Positions 8,377 through 15,926 of a stretch of DNA of 35,741 nucleotides are shown in pieces (positions within the stretch are counted from its first letter, which is position 1; every line of letters begins with the position of its first letter). The notes under the pieces are model-generated. The model saw nothing but the letters and a program-made list of their open reading frames with translations. It did no database searches and had not been told where the DNA came from. Position numbers and translations under genes: made by a program. Source of the DNA: Ruminococcus sp. (GTDB lineage: Bacteria; Bacillota; Clostridia; Oscillospirales; Ruminococcaceae); assembly GCA_015066955.1 (NCBI GenBank), contig SVNJ01000003.1, forward strand, positions 1 through 35,741. Direction: 5' to 3'.

Positions 8377-8478
8377 GCAATACCGTACAGAGTCTGCGGT
8401 CGGACATTGTGCGGTATTGCATTAGCGTTATTTTGCATACAAACCTTACAAAAACAGCTTCTGTTATTTGTGAGGTTT
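8377..8478. other. Two inverted repeats between divergent genes
   Basis: The stretch between the two divergent promoters has no gene. It holds a perfect 9-bp inverted repeat, GCAATACCG (8377-8385) with CGGTATTGC (8412-8420), spaced by 26 bases. It also holds a near-perfect 17-bp hairpin (8441-8457 with 8461-8478, three-base loop). Neither is followed by a T-tract on either strand, so simple termination is not indicated. The role is unknown. Confidence 0.65.
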
Positions 8479-8499
8479 CACCTATCTTTTCAAAAAATA

Positions 8500-8528
8500 T
8501 AGACAAGATGAAAAAAATAGAGTATAAT
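8500..8528 (+). promoter_or_regulatory. Promoter of the rsmD-coaD operon
   Basis: TAGACA (8500-8505), 17 bases, TATAAT (8523-8528). A second TATAAT lies at 8537-8542 without a good -35. The roughly 70-base leader has short palindromes around 8545-8600. Confidence 0.7.
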
Positions 8529-8606
8529 TATTGTGGTATAATGTGAAATACGGCACCGTATGCCGAAAATACGGAAACGCACCTGTGTGCGAATCGGAGC
8601 TTTGAA

Positions 8607-9164
8607 ATGAGAGTAATTACCGGTATTGCAAGAGGCCGCAGGCTCAATGCGCCTGAGGGACTCGATGTCCGCCCGACAACCGACAAGGTTAAGGAGGCTA
8701 TTTTCTCCGCCATTCAGTTTGAACTGGAGGGTGCATACGTTCTTGACCTGTTTGCAGGAAGCGGTCAGATGGGTATTGAGGCACTCAGCAGAGGTGCTGC
8801 AAGGGCAGTCTTTGTTGACAGCTCGCAGAAGGCAGTGCGCTGTATAAGTGAAAACCTCCGCAATACAAAGCTGGATAAGGTCTCTGAGGTTATCAGCCGT
8901 GACAGCTACGACTATATCAGGCTCGCTGCAAAAAAATTCGATATCATTATCCTTGACCCGCCTTACAGAAACGGGCACATTGACAATATCCTCCCCCTTG
9001 CGGCAAACAAGCTCAATCCGGGCGGATATATTATCTGTGAATACGAATCGGAGGCAAAGGAGCCGCAGGCTCCCGAAGGTCTGAAGCTCAAGAAAACCTA
9101 TCGTTACGGCAAGATAAACGTTACCATATTCTATTCCGAAGTCGGGGAGGACGATGAGCAATGA
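8607..9164 (+). CDS. rsmD: 16S rRNA (guanine966-N2)-methyltransferase
   Basis: Methylates G966 of 16S rRNA using S-adenosylmethionine. The 185-residue length is usual. The SAM-binding motif DLFAGSGQMGIEALSRGA and the catalytic DPPY motif (IILDPPYRNG) are clear, and the N-terminus MRVITGIARGR is typical. CGGAG lies 8 bases before the ATG. The stop overlaps the next start (ATGA), the classical rsmD-coaD arrangement, which implies translational coupling. Confidence 0.97.
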   Translation: MRVITGIARGRRLNAPEGLDVRPTTDKVKEAIFSAIQFELEGAYVLDLFAGSGQMGIEALSRGAARAVFVDSSQKAVRCISENLRNTKLDKVSEVISRDSYDYIRLAAKKFDIIILDPPYRNGHIDNILPLAANKLNPGGYIICEYESEAKEPQAPEGLKLKKTYRYGKINVTIFYSEVGEDDEQ

Positions 9165-9652
9165 GAAGAATTGCGGTATGTCCCGGCAGCTTCGACCCGG
9201 TAACGCTCGGTCATCTCGATATTATCACAAGAGCTTCAAGGCTTTTTGACAAGGTTATCGTGCTTATTTCCAGAAATGCCGGAAAAAATCAGCCAAGCTT
9301 CACTGCAACCGAAAGAATGCTCATGATTGAAGCGGCAACAAAAAATCTTGACAACGTTGTAATCGATATACTCGACGGACTCCTTGCGGACTACGTTGAA
9401 AATGTCGGTGCAATTGCAATCGTCAAGGGACTGAGAGCGGTCAGCGACTTCGAATACGAATTCCAGATGGCTCTTGCAAACAAAAAGCTTTATGCGGGTG
9501 CCGAAACGGTATTCCTTACCACTGCTGCGGAAAATATGTACCTCAGCTCAAGCGTGGTAAAGCAGATTGCCTATTTCGGCGGCGATATAAGCCATTTCGT
9601 ACCTGAATGCATACTTGAAGATATCAAAGAAAGACTGATAAAAGAGAGGTAA
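9161..9652 (+). CDS. coaD: Phosphopantetheine adenylyltransferase
   Basis: Catalyses the penultimate step of coenzyme A synthesis, transferring AMP from ATP to 4'-phosphopantetheine. The nucleotidyltransferase motif is visible at CPGSFDPVTLGHLDII, together with KGLRAVSDFEYEFQMA and the C-terminal YLSSSVVKQIA. The 163 residues fit the family. It overlaps rsmD by four bases and is followed after 5 bases by the coiled-coil gene. Confidence 0.98.
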   Translation: MRRIAVCPGSFDPVTLGHLDIITRASRLFDKVIVLISRNAGKNQPSFTATERMLMIEAATKNLDNVVIDILDGLLADYVENVGAIAIVKGLRAVSDFEYEFQMALANKKLYAGAETVFLTTAAENMYLSSSVVKQIAYFGGDISHFVPECILEDIKERLIKER

Positions 9653-9657
9653 AAATA

Positions 9658-10110
9658 ATGAGTATTGACGAAATTCTTGAAGAAATGGACGAGCTCCTTG
9701 ACAAGTCGGGTTCCGTTCCCTTTATGGCACACAAAAAAATCATCGACGGTGAGCGTCTGAGAGAGCTTATCAACGACGTAAGACTTAATATGCCTCATGA
9801 GCTTAAAGAAGCTAAGAAGATTGAGTTTGACTGTCAGCGTATACTTAACGAGGCTAAAATCAACGCAGAGGCTATTATCAGAAAGGCTGAGGAGCGTGCA
9901 GCACAGATAGTTTCAAAGGAAGCTATCGTTGTTGAGGCTAAGAAAAAGGCTATCGATATGCTTACAAAGGCTCAGGCTGCCTCCAAGAATCTCCAGCAGA
10001 ATGCAGCTGCTTCCGTTAACAAGATTCTCAGTGAAACAGAAAGCTACTACACAAAGAATCTCCAGCAGCTTAAGGCTGTCAAGGCTAAAATCACCGGAGG
10101 AAGCAACTAA
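9658..10110 (+). CDS. Coiled-coil protein downstream of coaD (ATP synthase subunit B/H-like)
   Basis: A 150-residue, highly charged, Ala/Lys/Glu-rich protein with no cysteine cluster and no membrane segment. From about residue 40 to the end it is predicted to be a long helix: heptad-like runs such as ILNEAKINAEAIIRKAEERA are similar in style to V-type ATPase subunit H or DivIVA-like proteins. Genes of this kind commonly follow coaD in Clostridia, but the function is not known to me. The ribosome binding site is GAGAGG just before the ATG. It is the last gene before the terminator at 10212-10250. Confidence 0.85.
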   Translation: MSIDEILEEMDELLDKSGSVPFMAHKKIIDGERLRELINDVRLNMPHELKEAKKIEFDCQRILNEAKINAEAIIRKAEERAAQIVSKEAIVVEAKKKAIDMLTKAQAASKNLQQNAAASVNKILSETESYYTKNLQQLKAVKAKITGGSN

Positions 10111-10211
10111 TTATTGTTAGTTTTCAGAAAGTTAATATTTTCGTAATATTTTATTTACAAACGTATGATACAATAATAAATGTAGAAAAGATTTGTTGAA
10201 TAAACGCAAAG

Positions 10212-10250
10212 AGGCGTAGCTTAAACCGAAAGGGTGAGCTATGCCTTTTT
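10212..10250 (+). terminator. Hairpin with U-tract; terminator or structured RNA
   Basis: The stem AGGCGTAGCT (10212-10221) pairs with AGCTATGCCT (10237-10246). The closing inner hairpin is ACC-GAAA-GGGT, and TTTTT follows. It most simply ends the rsmD-coaD operon. It is 100 bases past the last stop and is preceded by ACGCAAAG, so a small structured RNA is possible. Confidence 0.7.
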
Positions 10251-10265
10251 GTTTATATGTATAAT

Positions 10266-10422
10266 ATTGCTCCACCAATTAACTCTTGAAGAATTTTATG
10301 AAGCTTGGGGAGCAAAAGTCAAGAAAGAAACCGCAGGCATACTTTCGTATGTCAAGGTTGATGACGCAGAAATTTGCTTCCCAAGCAATAGAAAAACTTC
10401 AAGAGTTGGTTGGGGGAGCAAT
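10266..10422 (+). mobile_element. 157-bp MITE-like inverted-repeat element, copy 1
   Basis: The ends are ATTGCTCCACCAATTAACTC at the left and, inverted, ATTGCTCCCCCAACCAACTC at the right; 23 of the outer 26 bases match and similarity extends about 50 bases inward. Each arm carries its own internal GGGGAGCAA/TTGCTTCCC boundary. The centre holds a small hairpin, CATAC-TTTC-GTATG. Two reading frames are open through the whole element; one continues in frame into the Lrp gene, which starts 19 bases after the element. No transposase is encoded and no clear target duplication is visible. A second copy of identical length lies at 15927-16083. Confidence 0.85.
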
Positions 10423-10441
10423 CATGACAGGTGGGTTTTTT

Positions 10442-10897
10442 ATGGACAAAATCGACGCACGTATCATCTCTTTATTGCAGGAGGATGCAAGAATGCCGCT
10501 GAAACAGCTGGCAGAAAAGGTATTTCTGTCTGCACCTGCGGTATCGTCAAGAATTGACAAGCTTGAAAAGCAGGGTGTCATTACAGGCTACAACGCTGTG
10601 GTGAATCAACAGAAGCTCGGCTACCACATAACCGCTTTCATAAGCCTTGAAATTTCGGCAAGTCAGAAAAAAGAATTCTACCCGTTTATCGAAAAAATCC
10701 CGAATGTTCTGGAATGCTGCTGTGTTACGGGAAATTACTCCATGCTTATCAAGGTTGCTTTTTCAGACACACAGGAGCTTGATTCTTTTATAGGACAGCT
10801 TCAGGAATTCGGCAACACATCTACTCAGATTGTCTTTTCAACACCTGTGCCTCACCGTGAGGTTGCGGTTATATCAGAGCCTGTCCACATAGGATAA
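10442..10897 (+). CDS. Lrp/AsnC family transcriptional regulator
   Basis: A DNA-binding regulator of amino-acid-related genes, 151 residues, usual size. The N-terminal winged helix-turn-helix is seen at DARIISLLQEDARMPLKQLA with SAPAVSSRIDKLEKQGVITG; the C-terminal half is the ligand-binding/oligomerisation (RAM) domain. The start is set at 10442 (MDKIDARI), the conserved family start, with AGGTGG 6 bases upstream. The frame is open 52 codons further up only because it runs through the 157-bp element. An ATG at 10424, right after the element's GGGGGAG end, is an alternative start. It is monocistronic, followed by a strong terminator. The target genes and effector cannot be told. Confidence 0.93.
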   Translation: MDKIDARIISLLQEDARMPLKQLAEKVFLSAPAVSSRIDKLEKQGVITGYNAVVNQQKLGYHITAFISLEISASQKKEFYPFIEKIPNVLECCCVTGNYSMLIKVAFSDTQELDSFIGQLQEFGNTSTQIVFSTPVPHREVAVISEPVHIG

Positions 10898-10918
10898 ATG
10901 TACAGTTATAAGAAACGA

Positions 10919-10950
10919 GGGTTCTCTGCTTTTTGCGGAGAACCCTTTTT
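10919..10950 (+). terminator. Intrinsic terminator of the Lrp gene
   Basis: Stem GGGTTCTC (10919-10926) with GAGAACCC (10938-10945), then TTTTT. Confidence 0.92.
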
Positions 10951-10962
10951 ATAATATTCTAA

Positions 10963-11140
10963 AAAGGGGACGCCCTCTCTTGCAGGGCGTCCCCTCTTCA
11001 AAAACAGTCCGCAGGACTGTTTTTGAATTCACCCCTTGCGGAGCGCTTCTAAGGCAAGAGAATTTCGCTCTCTGCGGAGAGCGACCAAAGGCTCTGCCTT
11101 TGGAATTCGCAAGCCTTTGAAAAGGCTTGACCGAAACTTT
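10963..11140 (+). repeat. Multi-hairpin dispersed repeat (about 178 bp), copy A
   Basis: A run of adjacent palindromes: GGGGACGCCC...GGGCGTCCCC, AAAAACAGTCC...GGACTGTTTTT, a CTTGCGGAGCGC segment, CGCTCTC...GAGAGCG, CCAAAGGC...GCCTTTGG and CAAGCCTTT...AAAGGCTTG. The same block is present inverted at 20151-20330 with few differences. It lies between the terminator of the Lrp gene and the stop of queH. The organisation is that of a REP/BIME-type intergenic element. An open frame over it is not considered a gene. Confidence 0.88.
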
Positions 11141-11155
11141 CTGCCATTGTTTCTT

Positions 11156-11782
11156 TTAATTTCCGTTCATCTTCTCCCGTGCAAGCTTACTGTAGATGCA
11201 TCCGCAGTAGTCCTGACGATAGAGATTATACTGCCTTGAAAGCTCGATTGAACGCTTGTAGCCCTCATGCTTCTTGAAATCCGAAAACAGGTACTCTACC
11301 CCGCATCTCTCCGAAGCCTGTGCACCATACTCGTTAATAAATGCACAGTCCTTGTGCGGACTTATCGTAAGTGTAGTTGTAAAGTAATCCGCACCAAGCT
11401 CCGCCGCTTTTCTGCCTGCCGCATCAAGACGATAGCCTATACATTTTCTGCAGCGCTCTCCACGCTCGGGAAGTTCTTCAAGTCCCACTGCAAGCTCATA
11501 AAAAGGCTCGGGATTATAGTCCTCGTCAATAACGGGAATATCAAGTCCCATTTCCGAAACAAGCCTTTTCAGCTCGTTTTTGCGGTACTCATATTCAGCT
11601 TCGGGAGCAATATTCGGATTGAAAAAGTAAAGCGTAATCTCAAAATGCTCATGCAGAAATTCAAGAACGTAACTGCTGCAGGGTGCACAGCATGCATGAA
11701 GCAGAAGCTTCGGCTTTACGCCGTCCTTTTGCAGCTGTTCAAGCTTTTTGTCAAGCATCAGACCGTAATTAACCTTCGGCAT
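11156..11782 (-). CDS. queH: Epoxyqueuosine reductase QueH
   Basis: Performs the last step of queuosine tRNA modification, reducing epoxyqueuosine; QueH is the non-orthologous replacement of QueG. The 208 residues carry the paired-cysteine motifs of the family, HACCAPCSS near the N-terminus (about 29-37), CRKCIGYRL in the middle and DYCGCIYS near the end. These bind the iron-sulfur cluster and metal. Its start codon overlaps the ricT stop (TAATG), so it is translationally coupled. It is the last gene of the seven-gene minus-strand run; no T-rich terminator was seen after it, only the multi-hairpin repeat. Confidence 0.93.
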   Translation of the reverse strand: MPKVNYGLMLDKKLEQLQKDGVKPKLLLHACCAPCSSYVLEFLHEHFEITLYFFNPNIAPEAEYEYRKNELKRLVSEMGLDIPVIDEDYNPEPFYELAVGLEELPERGERCRKCIGYRLDAAGRKAAELGADYFTTTLTISPHKDCAFINEYGAQASERCGVEYLFSDFKKHEGYKRSIELSRQYNLYRQDYCGCIYSKLAREKMNGN

Positions 11783-12648
11783 TATTTATCCTCAAGCCCC
11801 TTGAGTGCCTTCAGCTCGTCACGGTTCACTCTTATTTCAGCATCCTTAAGAAGCTTTACCTCGCTTCTGTCAAGAGTTACGGGCACTTCGGACTTCTCGG
11901 TCTTAACCCTGAGCTTGCCCGTAATAAGGTTAACATCCTCTACTCTGCCCTTATCACCGTCGGGAGTAACAACAACCGCACCGATTTTCGGTGTGATTTT
12001 CAGAAGTGCTTCATAAGCATTCTGCTCATTTTTGAGACAGCACATAAGACGTCCGCAGGTTCCCGAAATTTTTGTAGGATTAAGGGAAAGTCCCTGCTCC
12101 TTTGCCATTTTTATTGAAACAGGCTGAAATTCGCCTATATAACCCTTGCAGCAGAACTCACGTCCGCAGATACCGAGTCCGCCGAGAATTTTAGCCTCGT
12201 CACGCACGCCGATCTGTCTCAGCTCGATTCTCGTTCTGAAAACTGCCGCCAGATCCTTTACAAGCTCACGGAAGTCCACACGGTTTTCCGCAGTAAAATA
12301 AAACAGAAGCTTATTGTTGTCAAAGGTACATTCAACATCAACAAGGTTCATTTTAAGTCCCCTGTTTACGATTTTCTCTTCGCAGATCTTAAATGCCTCC
12401 TGCTCCTTGAGCCTGTTCTTTTCAACAGTTTTAAGGTCAGCCGCATCGGCAAGTCTTACTATAGGCTTAAGGGGCGAAGTAACCTCGCTGTCCTCAAGCT
12501 GACGGTTTGCAATTACAACCTCTCCGCACTCAACTCCCCTTACAGTCTCGACAACTGCTCTGTCGCCGACCTTTGCATTTATCTTTCCGGGAGAAAAGTA
12601 ATATACCTTTCCTCCGCTTTTAAAGCGGATTCCTACTATTTCCTTCAT
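11782..12648 (-). CDS. ricT: PSP1-domain protein RicT (YaaT)
   Basis: In Bacillus this protein forms the RicA-RicF-RicT (YmcA-YlbF-YaaT) complex, which carries Fe-S clusters and promotes mRNA processing by RNase Y. The 288 residues contain the PSP1 core with GICGREFCCKGYIGEF and SGTCGRLMCCLKNEQ, the conserved cysteine pairs. AGGAG lies 5 bases before the ATG. It follows holB by 36 bases, the same order as in Bacillus subtilis (yaaQ-yaaR-holB-yaaT), which supports the assignment. The intergenic region has a small GGGAT/ATCCC hairpin with no T-tract. Confidence 0.95.
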   Translation of the reverse strand: MKEIVGIRFKSGGKVYYFSPGKINAKVGDRAVVETVRGVECGEVVIANRQLEDSEVTSPLKPIVRLADAADLKTVEKNRLKEQEAFKICEEKIVNRGLKMNLVDVECTFDNNKLLFYFTAENRVDFRELVKDLAAVFRTRIELRQIGVRDEAKILGGLGICGREFCCKGYIGEFQPVSIKMAKEQGLSLNPTKISGTCGRLMCCLKNEQNAYEALLKITPKIGAVVVTPDGDKGRVEDVNLITGKLRVKTEKSEVPVTLDRSEVKLLKDAEIRVNRDELKALKGLEDK

Positions 12649-12684
12649 TATATCTCCTATCCGGGATGCACTATATATCCCAAG

Positions 12685-13662
12685 TTACAGACATTCCATT
12701 ATTTCGCCGCACAATGCCGCAAGGGCAAGCGGAATATTTACATTTGCCTCTACAGTACGCCATGCCCTTTCGATACAGCGATGAACCGCCGCCGCTTCAT
12801 AAGGAGTCATGACAGAAGCAAGACGATACGCACCCTCTCTGTAGCAGCCTATAAGCGGGGCGTCATTATCCCTGCCGAGAACTGCCGCATCTCTCATCAG
12901 CTTATCAAGAAGCGAAAGCGTATTTCGCACATCATTCCGCTTTGTGCCGAGAGTGCACATAAGGGTATTCAGCGTATACTCGTCCTTATATATTATACTA
13001 TCGGTCATGCGTTTTGTCAAATCCACAATTTTGCGAAGCTCCTCATTCTCGAGGTACTCTTTGCACATTCCGATATTTCCGTGAAAGCAGTCCACTGCCG
13101 AATCAATACTGCTCTTTCCGTAACCGCACTCCGCAAGTGCCTGTTCTGCCTCTGTTTCGGTACATATCGAAGTGCCGAAGCATACACACCTTGAAATAAT
13201 CGTAGGCAGAAAATCCGCCTTTGATTCGCAGGTAAAGATGAAATATGCATACTCGGGCGGCTCTTCAATAATTTTCAGAAGAGTATTCTGTGTACGTGTG
13301 TCCATGCTGTGACAGTCACGGAATATGTATACCTTCCGTCCGCTGCTGTTATTTGGCTTTATGAATGCATCGCTGCATATTTCCCTTGCTGTTGCAACAG
13401 AATAACCGCCAAGCTTTCCGCTTGTTTCCGCATAGGTAACATCGGGGTGAAAGCCCTGTTGCACATTCTTGCATGCATTGCATATACCGCAAGGCTCTCT
13501 GCCGCCGCTTTCACACAGCAGAAGCTGTGTGTAATACTGTGCCATAAGCTTTCTGCCGCTTCCCTTTTCGCCGTAAAACATAACGGCATGGGCAGTACGT
13601 CCGCATTTCACCATATTGGAAAGCGTTGCAAGAAGCTGCTCGTTTCCGTATATTTTCTTCAT
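12685..13662 (-). CDS. holB: DNA polymerase III, delta prime subunit
   Basis: Clamp-loader subunit that helps load the sliding clamp. The 325 residues begin MKKIYGNEQLLATL, followed by a degenerate P-loop (GEKGSGRK), four zinc-binding cysteines (CESGGREPCGICNACK), LLKIIEEPPEYAYF and the arginine-finger SRC motif (IISRCVCF). This is the pattern expected for delta prime rather than DnaX. The start is placed at 13662, since AAGGTG sits just upstream and the darA stop is 1 base away. The frame would otherwise extend eight codons into darA. Confidence 0.95.
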   Translation of the reverse strand: MKKIYGNEQLLATLSNMVKCGRTAHAVMFYGEKGSGRKLMAQYYTQLLLCESGGREPCGICNACKNVQQGFHPDVTYAETSGKLGGYSVATAREICSDAFIKPNNSSGRKVYIFRDCHSMDTRTQNTLLKIIEEPPEYAYFIFTCESKADFLPTIISRCVCFGTSICTETEAEQALAECGYGKSSIDSAVDCFHGNIGMCKEYLENEELRKIVDLTKRMTDSIIYKDEYTLNTLMCTLGTKRNDVRNTLSLLDKLMRDAAVLGRDNDAPLIGCYREGAYRLASVMTPYEAAAVHRCIERAWRTVEANVNIPLALAALCGEIMECL

Positions 13663-13663
13663 A

Positions 13664-13990
13664 TTACACCTTTTCGAAGCGTTCAACGTCCGTCACGAAT
13701 ATCGTAGCACCGCCCACCTGCACCTCCATAGGCATTGAGCTGAATGAGTCGGGGGAAAGTCCGTGCATTTTATTATCGACAACCTGTGTACGCTTTTTGC
13801 TCTTAGATGCAATAACACTTATAGCATCATCAACCTTTTCGTTTTCGGTACATATAAGAAAGGTAGTGTTTCCCGAGCTTAGGAAACCGCCTGTTGAAGC
13901 AAGCTTTGTTGCGAAGAAGCCGTTTTTGGTAAGTGCCTTTGAAACAGCACTGCTGTCGTCTCCGTTTACTATTGCAAATATCAGTTTCAT
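13664..13990 (-). CDS. darA: Cyclic-di-AMP receptor DarA (PstA, YaaQ)
   Basis: A PII-like trimeric protein that binds c-di-AMP; its downstream partners are not settled. The 108 residues include the family motifs NGFFATKLASTGGFLSSGNT (ligand loop) and a C-terminal beta strand region ending VGGATIFVTDVERFEKV. AGGAGG lies about 10 bases before the ATG. It abuts holB by 1 base, which matches the Firmicutes neighbourhood. The tmk gene often found next to it is absent here. Confidence 0.94.
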   Translation of the reverse strand: MKLIFAIVNGDDSSAVSKALTKNGFFATKLASTGGFLSSGNTTFLICTENEKVDDAISVIASKSKKRTQVVDNKMHGLSPDSFSSMPMEVQVGGATIFVTDVERFEKV

Positions 13991-14027
13991 AAAATAAGCC
14001 TCCTGTTTCAGAGAAGTGTTATTATTA

Positions 14028-15359
14028 TCATTTTACCACATTTACGGTTGAAATTCCATACCTTTTAAAAATATTTATGCATTCCTGTGTGATTATTTCT
14101 CCGCTTGCCGCAATAGGTACAGCAGGCGGACAGGGTACCTTCACCGCTCCGCATACCCTTCCGAGTGCTTTTTCAACAGGTATTTCCTCCGACGGAGAAA
14201 ATACCGCCTCACGTATTCCCATAGCCTTCGGGGGGAGCGGCATATTGAAGCTGTCCGATACGAGGGCTTTTCGTCTGCATTGCGGAAGTGTCTTTTCAAG
14301 GGCAATACGCAATACTTCATAGTCCTCACGCTTATTCATAGGCGACATAAGCAGAATCACAAGTGAGCTGTCGGAATATTCGCACTCCGCACCATTCGCA
14401 CGAAGCCTCTGTGCAAGCTCATCTCCGTCAAAACCGCTTTCCGCCGACTTTATAGTTATGTGAAACGGCTCTCCGTCTGCAAATTCAAACCTGTCCGCAA
14501 AGTACTCCTTAAAGTCTGTGATGCATTCAAGATTCCGGCTTATATCACTGCGTATGTGCTTTTCGATATACTCCGTGCAAAGGTCAAGCGAAGCCATTAT
14601 AAGATACGACGGACTTGTTGAAGCAAAAATACTCATGCACGGTTTCAGCCTGTCAGCATATTCGGGACATGACGTGTGAAGCAGTGCCGCACACGTAAGT
14701 GCAGGGAGCATTTTATGAGCAGAATCACAGCAAAGGTCAGCACCGAGAGCCATAGGGTGCATACTTTCCTCAAAAAAAGCAAGATGTCCCCCGTGTGCAT
14801 TATCAATAAGCAGACGTGCGTCGTATCTGTGACATATATCCGCAAGTGCCTTTATATCAGCGGTTTTACCCGTATAATCGGGAGACGTAACATAAAGGCA
14901 GGCAGGCTCAGCGCACTGCAACAATGCCCCTTCAACAGCGTCAATATCAATCTCGCCTGAAAGTATTCCACCGTTATAACGCGGCATTATCCATGCAACA
15001 TCGATACCGAGAAGTGCCGCCGCATTCAAAAATGCACGGTGAACATTTCTGACGGCAAAAACTCTGCGGTTTTCCTGCTTCATAAGCGCAAGCATCGCCT
15101 GTATGCAGAGGGTTGAGCCTGCGGCGGAATAAACCGTAGCCGCCGTATTATAAAGACGGGACATATTCCTCTCACTCTCAGCTATAATGCCCTCCGCTTC
15201 GAAAAGGCTGTCCGCACCGCAGATTTCCGTTATATCAAGCGAAAAAAGTTCACGGGGAATTCTCTCCGACGGACATACGCCTTTATGTCCCGGCATATGA
15301 CATCGAAGCATTCCCGACTGTGCATATTTCTCTAAAAAATCGTAAACAGGCGTACTCAT
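14028..15359 (-). CDS. Orn/Lys/Arg decarboxylase family protein (YaaO-like)
   Basis: A fold-type I PLP-dependent decarboxylase of the short, single-chain kind (443 residues; no N-terminal wing domain). The N-terminus MLRCHMPGHKG, the mid-region DNAHGGHLAF and the PLP-lysine region DSAHKMLPALT are visible. Substrate could be lysine, arginine or ornithine; the sequence alone does not decide. AAGGAGG precedes the ATG. In B. subtilis the related yaaO lies just upstream of tmk-yaaQ, so the neighbourhood is conserved without tmk. It starts 10 bases after the sigma-like gene. Confidence 0.93.
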   Translation of the reverse strand: MSTPVYDFLEKYAQSGMLRCHMPGHKGVCPSERIPRELFSLDITEICGADSLFEAEGIIAESERNMSRLYNTAATVYSAAGSTLCIQAMLALMKQENRRVFAVRNVHRAFLNAAALLGIDVAWIMPRYNGGILSGEIDIDAVEGALLQCAEPACLYVTSPDYTGKTADIKALADICHRYDARLLIDNAHGGHLAFFEESMHPMALGADLCCDSAHKMLPALTCAALLHTSCPEYADRLKPCMSIFASTSPSYLIMASLDLCTEYIEKHIRSDISRNLECITDFKEYFADRFEFADGEPFHITIKSAESGFDGDELAQRLRANGAECEYSDSSLVILLMSPMNKREDYEVLRIALEKTLPQCRRKALVSDSFNMPLPPKAMGIREAVFSPSEEIPVEKALGRVCGAVKVPCPPAVPIAASGEIITQECINIFKRYGISTVNVVK

Positions 15360-15369
15360 TGCACCCTCC

Positions 15370-15672
15370 TTATTTCATATAATATTGCATAAAACGGTAA
15401 ATTTTAAGTCTTGCACGTTTAAGCGCCGCCGAAACAGCCTGAGGCGATACATCAAGCTGCTGTGCAATTTCAACGATATTCATTTCCTTAAAATAGTATA
15501 ACATAATTATTTGCTTTTGTCTTGCTGTAAGCTCATTTTTTATTACATTTAACAGAACCTTTTTCAATATGCTCACAGTCCTGCCGTTATCGTCGCATTC
15601 TCCGAGAAGCCTGCGAAGCTCCTTTTCCTCTTCGCCCGTACATAAATCTGAGTAGGTAATTCGTCTTGACAC
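15370..15672 (-). CDS. Small sigma-70 region 4-like helix-turn-helix protein
   Basis: A 100-residue protein whose second half (about residues 50-95) is a sigma region 4 helix-turn-helix: LTARQKQIIMLYYFKEMNIV then EIAQQLDVSPQAVSAALKRA. There is no region 2, so it is unlikely to be a full sigma factor; it may be a DNA-binding regulator or a promoter-specificity accessory. The start is a GTG at 15672, chosen because AGGAGG lies 8 bases upstream, overlapping the stop of the coiled-coil gene. Both genes therefore form one translational unit under the LexA-like-operator promoter. Confidence 0.85.
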   Translation of the reverse strand: MSRRITYSDLCTGEEEKELRRLLGECDDNGRTVSILKKVLLNVIKNELTARQKQIIMLYYFKEMNIVEIAQQLDVSPQAVSAALKRARLKIYRFMQYYMK

Positions 15673-15677
15673 GGCAA

Positions 15678-15890
15678 TTACCTCCTGCTGTAGGATACAA
15701 GATGCGCTATGATTTCCTGCGCCTGCCTGTACTCAGTGTACAAAAGGCTTATTCTCTGTTCAAGATTCCTCTCTTCTATTTCGTACTCCTTTCCCTGACT
15801 GAGCAGACTTTTCTTTTCCTCTGTAAGCTCAGCCATTCTTATTTTCAGTTTTTCGCAGCCTGTTTCGTAGCCTCTGATAAGTTCATTCAT
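15678..15890 (-). CDS. Small coiled-coil protein, first gene under the putative SOS promoter
   Basis: A 70-residue, Glu/Lys/Leu-rich protein predicted to be almost entirely helical (MNELIRGYETGCEKLKIRMA onward). I do not recognise a family. The start at 15890 is chosen because GGAGG lies 5 bases before it. The frame is open upstream through the 157-bp element, which would add 66 residues, but that part is repeat-derived and also found in front of the unrelated Lrp gene. It overlaps the ribosome binding site of the sigma-like gene. Confidence 0.8.
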   Translation of the reverse strand: MNELIRGYETGCEKLKIRMAELTEEKKSLLSQGKEYEIEERNLEQRISLLYTEYRQAQEIIAHLVSYSRR

Positions 15891-15926
15891 GTCAGCCTCC
15901 GTTCTTAGGGAGAAACGTAGTTTTTT

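Noticed and set aside
8490-9161. A 223-codon minus-strand frame opposite rsmD
   Set aside because: It is antisense to the clear rsmD gene, has no ribosome binding site and no recognisable domain.
10234-10557. A 107-codon frame starting before the Lrp gene
   Set aside because: It runs through the terminator and the 157-bp element and then overlaps the Lrp gene out of frame.
11036-11239. Small open frame over repeat copy A (and its counterpart near 20139-20342)
   Set aside because: It consists of hairpin repeat sequence, has no ribosome binding site and is present at both copies of the repeat.
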